Shown here piece by piece: positions 1 through 6,958 of a DNA stretch of 7,079 bases (the first letter of the stretch is position 1; each line of letters begins with the position of its first letter). Under the pieces are notes generated by a model, which had not been told where the DNA came from, made no database searches, and saw nothing but the letters and a program-made list of their open reading frames with translations. The position numbers and the translations under genes are program-made. Source of the stretch: Planctomycetaceae bacterium (GTDB lineage Bacteria; Planctomycetota; Planctomycetia; Pirellulales; Thermoguttaceae); contig JAIROD010000779.1 in NCBI GenBank assembly GCA_031257725.1, positions 1-7,079 on the forward strand, in the 5' to 3' direction.

Positions 1-60
1 CCACCCCTGCCCCTCCGAAGGAGGGGAATGATTCCCCTCCTTCGGAGGGGCTAGGGGTGG
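1..60. repeat. Long near-perfect palindrome, probable dispersed intergenic repeat
   Basis: Bases 1-8 pair with 53-60 and bases 9-29 pair with 31-51. Only base 30 (centre) and base 52 (bulge) are unpaired, so almost the whole 60 bases are self-complementary. Each arm is itself a smaller hairpin: 10-26 and 34-50 each have 7-base GC-rich arms around a 3-base loop (GAA or TTC). The segment can therefore form one long stem or two short ones. It lies 80 bases beyond the stop codon of the minus-strand gene. No T-run follows the stem directly on either strand, so it is not a classical intrinsic terminator. GC-rich hairpins of this look recur in intergenic DNA of several bacterial phyla, which I recall but cannot check. 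The element may continue to the left of the window. Confidence 0.85.
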
Positions 61-87
61 TCATTCGGAGTAAACGACTGAATAGTT

Positions 88-119
88 AAAAAAAAATATT
101 TCACTGATATATTACAAAA
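88..119. repeat. A-tract plus CACTGA motif, left copy of a direct repeat
   Basis: A run of nine A (88-96) is followed after five bases by the 18-base segment at 102-119. That segment matches 7062-7079 at 16 of 18 positions; the mismatches are at 108 and 116. The right copy is also preceded by an A-run (7052-7058). Both copies lie next to a hairpin repeat in non-coding DNA. The left copy overlaps a short palindrome, 112-126, with 7-base arms around A119. The sequence is AT-rich, so chance similarity is not excluded. Confidence 0.45.
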
Positions 120-126
120 TTTGTAA
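112..126. repeat. 15-base palindrome after the minus-strand gene
   Basis: TTACAAA at 112-118 and TTTGTAA at 120-126 are exact inverted repeats around A119. They lie 14 bases beyond the stop of the minus-strand gene. On the minus strand a nine-T run (complement of 88-96) lies 15 bases further on. A weak terminator is conceivable, but the stem is AT-rich and the T-run is too far away for a standard intrinsic terminator. Confidence 0.4.
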
Positions 127-139
127 GTTCAGATCGGGT

Positions 140-1141
140 TCAAAGACCGAGCGATTTGATAAATTCTGCCGTTATGTCCTGGAAACCAAAAACACCCTCC
201 AGATATTCGCCTTGTTCGAATGTCGCAAATCGAACCGACGGAATTTCTTCACCGTTCAAAATCACATTGAAATAGGATGACTGTAAAAGAAGTGATCGCT
301 TAACTGACTTTTCCGACGGACGATTCAAATACCGTATCTTATAGGGGAATCCATCCCGACGACCAAGCCAAAGCTCAATGTCGGAAGGAAATGTCGGAGG
401 ATATTTTTTTTTCTTGTCCAGTCCGCCAAACTGTTTGATTAACGTGTCAAAATGGGCAGGACGCAGAACTCCAACAATTTTCAAAACGTCAACAGAATCA
501 CCATCCGTAAGGGTTGCCTTTTGAGCCGGTACGCTAAATTCATAAAACCGATCAATTTGCCGTAATTGTCCCGCTAAACCGCCCAAATTACGGACTTCAC
601 TGATTTGTGTAAAACGCGGTTCCTTTCGCGATTGTTTAATAGCGTTTTCCACCGGAGAAATTTTAATAATATTAAAAACTTTTTCCCCTTCTATCGACAT
701 ATATTGCCAAATCTGATTTTGTTCACGATCTTCCGAAAGATGGCACACCACAGTCATACGATTAGGTTCTGAACCGGGTACGGCAGGAATATTGGTGAGA
801 AAATTAACGTCCAACCGGTACATCGAACGCAAAAACTCGCCCGCTAAAGGTTTCGGTAATGCCTGCTCTTCATATCGTCCCCGCGCAGAATATTCAACCC
901 CGTCAACAAAAACATCCAACCGAATATCACTCTCAATCGTTTTAAGCGTTAAAATCCGCTCAATTGATTGCTTCAAATATTTTCCGCCCGGATCATCATT
1001 TACATTATCTTGCGCAAAAAGAACAAAAAATGTCGTTTGATAAAAATAAATCGACAACGCTAAAAAAATAAGATAAAAAAAGTTTTTATCTCTTTTTTGA
1101 CAATGAGAAGTAATTCTGAGGAAATTACAAAAGTATTGCAT
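140..1141 (-). CDS. Exported hypothetical protein, possibly LolA-like
   Basis: The product is 333 residues of unknown function. The N-terminus is basic and is followed by a hydrophobic stretch at about residues 21-43 ending in FVLFAQ, which fits an export signal or signal anchor. The mature part resembles planctomycete proteins with a LolA-like beta-rich fold. An early segment reads as 'how much the domain restrains', with IERILTLKTIESDIRLDV at 60-77 and GRYEE at 88-92. A later strand pattern, IELWLGRRDGFPYKIRYL (255-272), recalls the LolA core strands around a 'dGlP' turn. This is fold-level resemblance by eye, not an established match. A carrier or sensor for lipid or lipoprotein in the envelope would fit, but this is inference. 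The start is the only ATG before the hydrophobic segment, and no clear ribosome binding site precedes it. It is transcribed away from the lipoprotein operon. The last 20 residues lie close to the repeat-rich left edge. Confidence 0.85.
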   Translation of the reverse strand: MQYFCNFLRITSHCQKRDKNFFYLIFLALSIYFYQTTFFVLFAQDNVNDDPGGKYLKQSIERILTLKTIESDIRLDVFVDGVEYSARGRYEEQALPKPLAGEFLRSMYRLDVNFLTNIPAVPGSEPNRMTVVCHLSEDREQNQIWQYMSIEGEKVFNIIKISPVENAIKQSRKEPRFTQISEVRNLGGLAGQLRQIDRFYEFSVPAQKATLTDGDSVDVLKIVGVLRPAHFDTLIKQFGGLDKKKKYPPTFPSDIELWLGRRDGFPYKIRYLNRPSEKSVKRSLLLQSSYFNVILNGEEIPSVRFATFEQGEYLEGVFGFQDITAEFIKSLGL

Positions 1142-1323
1142 GGGAAATAACCGAATAACTAGGATTAGAAGAACAATTGTTTTGCTTTAAGGTCAAAACA
1201 TGGAGTGACCGTGAAGCAATACGGACGGAATTGTAAGAAAAAAAATGTTTGCCGTCCAGTGCAATTGTTATTTCCAACGAATAAAACTTCATAGAACCTG
1301 TCGTCAAAATTCAGCATTTGCCC

Positions 1324-1336
1324 AATCAACTTGATT
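1324..1336. promoter_or_regulatory. Short palindrome upstream of the lipoprotein gene, possible operator
   Basis: AATCAA at 1324-1329 and TTGATT at 1331-1336 are exact inverted repeats around C1330. They lie 38 bases before the start codon at 1375. The right half could also serve as a weak -35 box (TTGATT), but the sequence 17 bases further on is a poor -10. A 6-base arm length can arise by chance. Confidence 0.2.
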
Positions 1337-1359
1337 AGCAATTTGCGTCATTTCGTAAA

Positions 1360-1367
1360 AGGGGAGG
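1360..1367 (+). promoter_or_regulatory. Strong ribosome binding site for the lipoprotein gene
   Basis: AGGGGAGG ends 7 bases before the ATG at 1375. It is the strongest Shine-Dalgarno sequence in the window and fixes the start of the first gene of the operon. Confidence 0.8.
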
Positions 1368-1374
1368 AAACCTG

Positions 1375-2556
1375 ATGCGATTTAGTTGTTCCTATTTAGC
1401 ACTTCTTGCAATTTTGGCAGGATGCCAAGGTCCCATTTTGACCGGCGGTTTTAATCAATCGCCTTATCGGGCTTATGGAGTGGACGGTCCCGGACCAGGC
1501 GTTATACCGGAATCGTACCAACCAACTTCGTTGCCGGGTTCTATCGGGCAAAGCGTACCCAATGTCGTAATACCAAGTAATGTTGGAATGCCAAGTGTTG
1601 CTCAACCCGAAATGCCGATCGCGGCTCCGCCTCAACTCGTTCCCTATCAACCGCAACCTGTTATTCCCACCTCACAAATTAATTTCATCGGTTTGGAATC
1701 GTTGACCATTAACTGGGATGCCAAATTCCCCGGTACATTCGATTCAGAACCGTGCGTCTGTCCGGCAACTCACGATTTCGGTCAAGGCGCAATTTATCGT
1801 CTCAAATTATCAAACATTCCGGGACGGCAAGGAAAAGAACTTTATCCAACGCTTGAAATTGCACCAACCATGGCGCGGACTCAAGCGTTTTTGGCTCATA
1901 ACTCCATCCCGATTGAGTTTACCGACAACGATTTCGATCAAGTGTTTTCCGGTAACTTTATCACAAAAGTCGTGTATTTGCCCAATCCCGAATATCAGGG
2001 ATTGGCAATGGCCGGAGTCGGAACATTGGTCAATACCCAACTCGAACCGGGTGTCGATCCCATTGTTGAAGCAAGTAATCGCGGAGCAATTCTTGCGGTT
2101 ATTCGTATGGGCAACAAGGATTTGAGTAATACGGTTGCGGAAAAACAACGACAAATATTGTCGGCTCCGGCGTTTGTTCCGGGGTTGCCGCAGCAAGGCG
2201 GTTATCCAATCAATGGTTCCTCGATTCCGCAAAACACGATTTCCGGCGTTAATATTTCGCCCTACGGAACGCCGATGACCAAAACTTCATCGGGGATTCC
2301 GGGACCGCCGCAACTTCCGCAAGGATCGCATTCGCCCAATCGTTATCCGATTGTTCGTGCCGAACCGATTCCCGCTGCACCGCGCCCCGTACCGGTACCA
2401 CAACCAACTCCGGGAATCAATCCGCAAAATGTTCTCGTTCACCCGCATTACACGTCGCAGTTGCAACAGTTACCGGTTCCAACGCAAACGCAACAAGCCT
2501 CCGCAACGCCGACAGTTGAACCGCAACCGCAAAATCCGACGTTGGCTCCGCAATAG
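1375..2556 (+). CDS. Planctomycete-type lipoprotein with a proline/glutamine-rich tail
   Basis: The product is 393 residues. Residues 1-17 are a lipoprotein signal peptide with the lipobox L14-A15-G16-C17, so C17 should be lipidated and the protein anchored to a membrane facing the periplasm. Residues about 20-100 are a proline-rich linker. Residues about 104-250 form a compact domain, with the signatures FGQGAIYRLKLSNIPG (135-150), KELYPTLEI (154-162), GNFITKVVYLPNP (193-205) and EPGVDPIVEA (224-233). The same domain recurs in the next gene, so the two are paralogues. A CxC pair (C127, C129) is present here and absent from the paralogue. Residues about 264-393 are low complexity, rich in P and Q, and probably disordered. 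I recall this domain only from Planctomycetes, with no known function. An envelope or surface role is inferred. The gene starts the operon; the next lies 92 bases on. Confidence 0.92.
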   Translation: MRFSCSYLALLAILAGCQGPILTGGFNQSPYRAYGVDGPGPGVIPESYQPTSLPGSIGQSVPNVVIPSNVGMPSVAQPEMPIAAPPQLVPYQPQPVIPTSQINFIGLESLTINWDAKFPGTFDSEPCVCPATHDFGQGAIYRLKLSNIPGRQGKELYPTLEIAPTMARTQAFLAHNSIPIEFTDNDFDQVFSGNFITKVVYLPNPEYQGLAMAGVGTLVNTQLEPGVDPIVEASNRGAILAVIRMGNKDLSNTVAEKQRQILSAPAFVPGLPQQGGYPINGSSIPQNTISGVNISPYGTPMTKTSSGIPGPPQLPQGSHSPNRYPIVRAEPIPAAPRPVPVPQPTPGINPQNVLVHPHYTSQLQQLPVPTQTQQASATPTVEPQPQNPTLAPQ

Positions 2557-2648
2557 TCCTCACGTTAATCGTTGTCCGTTGTCGGTTATTTCGGATCATA
2601 ATTGTAATTGTGTTGATTGATGATTAACGTTGATTGCAGATTATTGTA
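2557..2648. other. Gap between the two paralogues with a 9-base inverted repeat
   Basis: ACGTTAATC at 2562-2570 and GATTAACGT at 2622-2630 are exact inverted repeats 51 bases apart. No run of T follows the second arm and no clear promoter was found. The gap is wide for an operon, so processing, attenuation or an internal promoter is possible but unsupported. Confidence 0.3.
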
Positions 2649-3416
2649 ATGACACGCAACGGACTGCTCACTGCCATGATGAAGGTATTTTATACGATTA
2701 TCGTGTTTCTTTTTATAACAGTGTTATACGCACAGATTCCTGTTGCGCCGTCTGGTTCTTGGACGGATCATCCGGTTGCTAATCCGTCTGCAACGGTTAC
2801 GCAATATTTTCAACCCGTTAAAATCAATACTCCTGAAGGATCAAGAATTGCTCTCGCTATCGACGAAAATTTTGTGCAACGGAAAACTACTCCGTATGCC
2901 GTCGGACTGATTATCGGCAATGATTATCGGTTACGAATAACAGATATTCCGTTTCAACCCGGTCGGGAAGTTTTTCCCACTGTTAAAATTATTGCACGAA
3001 CCTATCCGCCGCAAGGTCAAGAGTTGGAATTTCCGATTCGGATTGATATTACGCAGGAAGACATTGAACTGGCGTTGGACGGAAAGTTCGTAACACGCGT
3101 TATTTATCTTGAAAATCCTCAAACGGCGATGCCGATTCGCGGTGATTCCGGTACGCAAATCTCCACCGATGTTTCCGGCAATGTTGATCCGATTGCCGCC
3201 GCCGCAACAATGGGACTACCGGTTGCAGTTGTCCGAATCGGCGGACGGATTCCCAACACGCTGGGCGTTACAGACCCAACATTTTTTCACGGTTCGCCCT
3301 CATGGATTGCCTTCGATAAAACACCGTCAAATCGTTACGAAATGACCCGCTATCAAAATATGCCGCGACCAAAAATTCCCTCAATCAGCAGCAATTCTGT
3401 ATTACCGTTACGATAG
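2649..3416 (+). CDS. Short secreted paralogue of the upstream lipoprotein
   Basis: The product is 255 residues from the ATG at 2649. The frame also has a TTG at 2634 and ATGs at 2676 and 2679. The start at 2679 would give a textbook signal peptide, MKVFYTIIVFLFITVLYAQ. None of these starts has a good ribosome binding site, so the start is uncertain. The signal ends in an AxA-like site (YAQ) without a lipobox cysteine, so the protein should be released rather than lipidated. Counting from 2634, its domain carries GNDYRLRITDIPFQPGRE (95-112), FPTVKII (114-120), GKFVTRVIYLENP (150-162) and GNVDPIAAAA (182-191). These align in order with the core domain of the lipoprotein upstream. It lacks that protein's long proline/glutamine tail and its CxC pair. 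It probably acts with the lipoprotein outside the cytoplasmic membrane; the function is unknown. Confidence 0.85.
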   Translation: MTRNGLLTAMMKVFYTIIVFLFITVLYAQIPVAPSGSWTDHPVANPSATVTQYFQPVKINTPEGSRIALAIDENFVQRKTTPYAVGLIIGNDYRLRITDIPFQPGREVFPTVKIIARTYPPQGQELEFPIRIDITQEDIELALDGKFVTRVIYLENPQTAMPIRGDSGTQISTDVSGNVDPIAAAATMGLPVAVVRIGGRIPNTLGVTDPTFFHGSPSWIAFDKTPSNRYEMTRYQNMPRPKIPSISSNSVLPLR

Positions 3417-3423
3417 GAATATC

Positions 3424-3430
3424 AAGAGGG
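3424..3430 (+). promoter_or_regulatory. Ribosome binding site for the putative nuclease gene
   Basis: AAGAGGG ends 6 bases before the ATG at 3437, inside the 20-base gap after the secreted paralogue. The gene thus has its own translation signal and is closely coupled to the upstream gene. Confidence 0.65.
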
Positions 3431-3436
3431 AAGTTT

Positions 3437-5569
3437 ATGGACAATGATACGATTATCAATTTTATCGAAAATTCAAGTAGAGAATTTTTGGCAAAAATAG
3501 TCTCGATCATTTTTAAAAGAGTATTTGATTATCAGAACGCCAATACGGATCGAACCGGAGATGGCGGAAGAGATGTTCTACTGTTCACACGATCCGGACA
3601 TTTACAATCTGATACGGCAATTCAACTGACAACACAAAAAGACGGATTAGAAAAAAAAGCGGTCGAAGATGCCAAAAAAGCAAAAGATCGGTTACATATT
3701 ACCAGTTTTTTCTTTATTTGTACTAAGCGGTTGCAGCAAACAACAATACAACGTATTTCTTTTACAATAAATTCGGAAGTCGGCATTCAGGCGACCTGTC
3801 TTAGTGCTGTTGAACTTGCAAGTCTCATTATTGATAATAATCTTGTTCAGGAATTTTTTGATATTTTTGAAATCAATAAAAAGATCAACAGAAACGTTTC
3901 TGTTGTTGCGGAAAAATATCCGGCTTTAAGAGAAATTGCTTTATTAACTTATATTTCTTTGGGTTCGGAACGTAGTAATCTTCGTAATGAAGTTCATGAC
4001 GATATTATTTTTATTGTTGTTTCGAGAAAAGATGGAATATTTCGCGAAGAGGTGATTGCGGATGCGATTGGTCTTTGCGGAGCACCGGCTGTTTATGCTG
4101 AAATTTTTTCGGGGCGTATTGATTCATTGTTATCGCGGGGATTTCTTGTTTCCAATGAACGTCTTCTGAAAGTTTCGCCTGAACTAAAGAAAAAAGTCAT
4201 TGAGTCTCACAATATTTATCAGTATGAGCTGGAATCATTTGCTCAATCTTTGTCTCCTGTCTTTGATAGAAATAAATTGACTCATTCGGAGGATATTCTT
4301 TTTGAGATTGCTGTTCTGTTATCAAAAAAGTCCATTTATATTTTTATTGAATCAATAAAGAGTCTTGGTATTGATGTTCTTTCTATGAATCTGGACGAGT
4401 TACAATCATCTGAAAGAGATTTGGAGTTTTTACTAAAGAATAAATTAGGTGTATCAGCCGGCGATATTCCGAAATATGTGAACGAGTTAAATGTTATTTC
4501 GTCGGAAAATCCTCTTGTGAAAAAAATTACAAGAGGAATGGTCTATATTGCTTTGGAAGGGATTGATCCGTTTCAAAAATCTAAAGTTATTAATGCACGT
4601 AATTGGAATGAGTTGTCTTTGATTCTGGATGCGTCGGTGATTATCCCTTATATTTGCGCAAAACTTTTTATTCCTACTAAAGGACGATTTTCAAAATGTT
4701 CTGTTGAATGTCTTGATAAGTTATTGAGTTTTGGCGTTAATTTGTTTGTTCCTACAGTTTATTTAGAAGAATGTGTTTCGCATTTTATACTAGCCGCTCA
4801 ATATCAGGAAGAACTGCTTACAGAATTTGCTCATGATTTAAGCCATTCTAGTAACGGATTTATTTCACATTATTATATGTTGAAAGAATCGGGAGAATTA
4901 AATTCAACTTCATTAAATGATTATTTAAACAATTTTGTTGATAATTTTCCGCGGCAACAAAATACGGTATCGAACAGAAAAATCGAATCGGCGTTTCGAA
5001 AAATTTTTTCCGATTATCATATTCAGTGCAAAGAAGTTCAGGGAAATGTTAAATATCGACGGGAAATTGAAGAGGAATACTCTTTTTATATCAAAAAAAG
5101 GAATTTCAGAAAAGACCGAAAAGTCCTGGAACATGATGTACAAATTTTGTCGTTTTTACGAAGTATTTTTACGGATTCGTCACAAAAAACAACCGGATGT
5201 TTGACATGGGACAGATCAATGATTGGTATTGCAAGACAAATTTCAGATTGCGGATGGATTATCAACCCGATTGAAATACTGGATTTAGTTTCCTGCCAAA
5301 AAAAAATGGATAAATCACGAATATATTCATTATGTTACGAAATGGCGCATATCAGTGAAATCCCGTCTTCCAGTACGGCAAGAATTATCGATACTGTTGT
5401 TCATTGGGCAAGCAGTAATCTGCAAGATCATAAATTTCGTGAAAACCTAAAAATATTCAGAAGAGAAGCAGAAGAACGGATGATGAAATCCGGTGCGGAA
5501 ATCGAAGATCAAGAAATCTCTATATTTTTACAAAAAAATACAGCAACAGAGCAGATATCAACGGAATAA
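3437..5569 (+). CDS. Putative REase-like / winged-helix / PIN-like nuclease fusion, candidate defence protein
   Basis: The product is 710 residues, cytoplasmic, with no signal peptide or membrane segment. Residues 1-145 resemble an Mrr-like PD-(D/E)xK endonuclease: helix, then TGDGGRDVLLF (40-50) with D46 at the usual metal-binding place, then AIQLTTQKD (61-69). Where Mrr proteins have QxK, this has Q63-L-T65, with K68 three residues on, so cleavage may be altered or lost. A strand (FFFIC, 91-95) and a helix follow. Residues about 184-250 look like a winged helix. Residues 260-390 are helical with no recognised domain. Residues 393-620 resemble a PIN nuclease: D398 (LILDAS), E444 or E445 (VYLEECVSH), D567 (LEHDVQIL) and D592 (TWDRSM), the four acidic positions of an active PIN fold. 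The last 90 residues are charged and helical. PIN enzymes usually cut RNA and Mrr-type enzymes DNA. The middle is far more AT-rich than the neighbouring genes, which suggests transfer. Anti-phage action is inference. No antitoxin or methylase gene is adjacent. Confidence 0.85.
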   Translation: MDNDTIINFIENSSREFLAKIVSIIFKRVFDYQNANTDRTGDGGRDVLLFTRSGHLQSDTAIQLTTQKDGLEKKAVEDAKKAKDRLHITSFFFICTKRLQQTTIQRISFTINSEVGIQATCLSAVELASLIIDNNLVQEFFDIFEINKKINRNVSVVAEKYPALREIALLTYISLGSERSNLRNEVHDDIIFIVVSRKDGIFREEVIADAIGLCGAPAVYAEIFSGRIDSLLSRGFLVSNERLLKVSPELKKKVIESHNIYQYELESFAQSLSPVFDRNKLTHSEDILFEIAVLLSKKSIYIFIESIKSLGIDVLSMNLDELQSSERDLEFLLKNKLGVSAGDIPKYVNELNVISSENPLVKKITRGMVYIALEGIDPFQKSKVINARNWNELSLILDASVIIPYICAKLFIPTKGRFSKCSVECLDKLLSFGVNLFVPTVYLEECVSHFILAAQYQEELLTEFAHDLSHSSNGFISHYYMLKESGELNSTSLNDYLNNFVDNFPRQQNTVSNRKIESAFRKIFSDYHIQCKEVQGNVKYRREIEEEYSFYIKKRNFRKDRKVLEHDVQILSFLRSIFTDSSQKTTGCLTWDRSMIGIARQISDCGWIINPIEILDLVSCQKKMDKSRIYSLCYEMAHISEIPSSSTARIIDTVVHWASSNLQDHKFRENLKIFRREAEERMMKSGAEIEDQEISIFLQKNTATEQISTE

Positions 5570-5611
5570 ACATATCAAAAATGAACCTATTAACCAATAC
5601 GGTAAAAACTT

Positions 5612-6715
5612 ATGCGGATTCAAATTATTTCAATTATTTTGGTATTTTTATGCGGTTCGTCTGTTTTGGGGCAGATGAATACGTTGACGGTTGATCCGGC
5701 GTTGGCGGAGCGGGGAATTAAAATAGTTACGGAACGGCGGGAATTTCAAGGGGTTCCAGACCCGAATATTGATTCGAAATTCAATCCGGCGATTGGATTG
5801 AAACAACGAACCGAATATCTTGCCGACGGCGGAGATGGAATTGCGACAACACAGGTCGAAGAAGATTGGACGGTTCGGAATCTTGAAACAGAAGATACTG
5901 TTGCGCATTTTGACACATTGGACGGACGGACTTTGGTCGAACCGTCAAACCGTGTTTTGCTTTACGCTCCTCGTTTCGGCGCGGTACGAAAAATTGAAGG
6001 TTTGCTCAATAATACACAAATTACCGCGTTGTCCCGAACCGATGCACAGTCTTTTTTGAATATCGGTCAGGGTAAAGAGCAACTTGGTTATACGGCTCAG
6101 GAAACAACATCGGGTTATGCCCGAACCCGTACACAATTAAGCGGTGTTGGAGGATTGAAGAAAAGTACCGGCACCGGCGTAACACAAGGACTCGGCGCGT
6201 ACAATAATTTCGAATCGGTGATGTATTATTCGAATTTATTGAGACAACAATTTATCGGCTTGACGGAGTTGACGTTTCTTGCTGAGGGTCGAGCTTATGC
6301 CAGAGCATGGCAGGGAAATGAAGGAATTAAAGTTCAGATAAATATTTTGGCTCCTATGGAAGCAACCAGTGAAGAAGGAGCCGAAAGTTTTTTCCAGATC
6401 GAAGAGGAAAAATCGAAAACATCAAAACTGCGGCTCATCAAAACCGCATCAAAAAAATCAGCGCAACCGGGAGAGATTGTCGAATTTACGCTTCGGTTTG
6501 ACAATATCGGTACGCAAATAATCGGTAACGTAACCATCTTGGACAATCTGACAACACGGCTTGAATTTTTGCCGGGAACAGCGTTATCGTCACTGAAATC
6601 CGGTTTTGTTGTTCAACCGAATGATAGTGGTTCTTTCACTCTCCGCTTTGAAATTACCGACCCGCTCAAACCCGGTGAATTCGGTGTTGTCCAGTTCCAA
6701 TGCCGTGTACGATAA
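5612..6715 (+). CDS. Secreted planctomycete protein with a C-terminal DUF11 domain
   Basis: The product is 367 residues. Residues 1-20 are a signal peptide (MRIQIISIILVFLCGSSVLG); C14 is not in a proper lipobox. Residues about 60-250 are a conserved region with TVAHFDTLDGRTLVEPSN (96-113) and VLLYAPRFGAVRKIEG (115-130), a pattern I recall from planctomycete secreted proteins. Residues about 272-366 are a single DUF11 domain, an immunoglobulin-like beta sandwich: LRLIKTASKKSAQPGEIVEF (273-292), FDNIGTQIIGNVTILDNL (296-313), and closing strands to residue 366. DUF11 occurs in surface and cell-wall proteins. The only cysteine outside the signal is C364, so this is not a cysteine-rich envelope protein. 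The gene starts 42 bases after the nuclease gene without a clear ribosome binding site, and probably belonged next to the two paralogues before that gene arrived. An envelope structural role is inferred. Confidence 0.9.
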   Translation: MRIQIISIILVFLCGSSVLGQMNTLTVDPALAERGIKIVTERREFQGVPDPNIDSKFNPAIGLKQRTEYLADGGDGIATTQVEEDWTVRNLETEDTVAHFDTLDGRTLVEPSNRVLLYAPRFGAVRKIEGLLNNTQITALSRTDAQSFLNIGQGKEQLGYTAQETTSGYARTRTQLSGVGGLKKSTGTGVTQGLGAYNNFESVMYYSNLLRQQFIGLTELTFLAEGRAYARAWQGNEGIKVQINILAPMEATSEEGAESFFQIEEEKSKTSKLRLIKTASKKSAQPGEIVEFTLRFDNIGTQIIGNVTILDNLTTRLEFLPGTALSSLKSGFVVQPNDSGSFTLRFEITDPLKPGEFGVVQFQCRVR

Positions 6716-6893
6716 TTGTGTCGATACTGCCAACGGGTAGAAATTGGTTGTTTTATTTGAAATCTCTCCCAAAGTTAGGGTATCAAAAGGTAGGCAATGT
6801 TGTAACTGTCTATTTTATTAATTTTAGGGTGATATTAAATTCACGTCATTCTTGTAAACTACTATCTTGTCCCCAAGGACATTTCCAATATAG

Positions 6894-6925
6894 CCGTGTG
6901 TGTGGTGTACTCGCCGCACACACGG
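6894..6925. repeat. 12-base-pair hairpin downstream of the DUF11 gene
   Basis: CCGTGTGTGTGG (6894-6905) pairs with CCGCACACACGG (6914-6925) around an 8-base loop; one pair is G-T, the rest are Watson-Crick. It lies about 180 bases after the operon's last stop codon. A-rich sequence follows it on the plus strand rather than a T-run, so a classical terminator is not supported. It could stabilise the mRNA end or be part of a repeat. Confidence 0.7.
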
Positions 6926-6958
6926 AAAAATAACCGGTATCATTTTTACCATTTTGTT

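Larger units (their letters stand above)
1142..1374. other. Divergent intergenic region between the minus-strand gene and the lipoprotein operon
   Basis: These 233 bases must carry the promoters for both directions. I see no convincing -35/-10 pair on either strand. The only structure found is a 13-base palindrome at 1324-1336 and the ribosome binding site just before 1375. An open frame runs on the minus strand through part of the region, but it overlaps the start of the minus-strand gene, has no coding character and is not called. Confidence 0.7.

Noticed and set aside
81..139. Intrinsic terminator for the minus-strand gene
   Set aside because: The palindrome at 112-126 is AT-rich and its T-run on the minus strand is 15 bases away, which does not fit the usual stem-then-T layout.
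792..1040. Plus-strand open frame inside the minus-strand gene
   Set aside because: It lies fully within the better-supported exported-protein gene, has no signal, motif or ribosome binding site, and its composition reads as an antisense shadow.
1125..1307. Minus-strand 60-residue open frame upstream of the minus-strand gene
   Set aside because: It overlaps the start of the real gene, lacks a ribosome binding site and has no recognisable protein features.
1810..2232. Minus-strand 140-residue open frame inside the lipoprotein gene
   Set aside because: It is opposite a region whose plus-strand protein aligns with the downstream paralogue, so the coding strand is settled.
3417..5611. Toxin-antitoxin or restriction-modification pair
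   Set aside because: No small partner gene and no methyltransferase lies next to the putative nuclease gene; both neighbours encode exported proteins.
5612..6715. Cysteine-rich OmcB-like outer-membrane protein
   Set aside because: DUF11 domains occur in such proteins, but this one has a single cysteine outside the signal peptide and only one DUF11 domain.
6700..6933. Plus-strand 77-residue open frame after the DUF11 gene
   Set aside because: It overlaps the DUF11 stop codon, runs through a strong hairpin, has no ribosome binding site and shows no domain or export signal.
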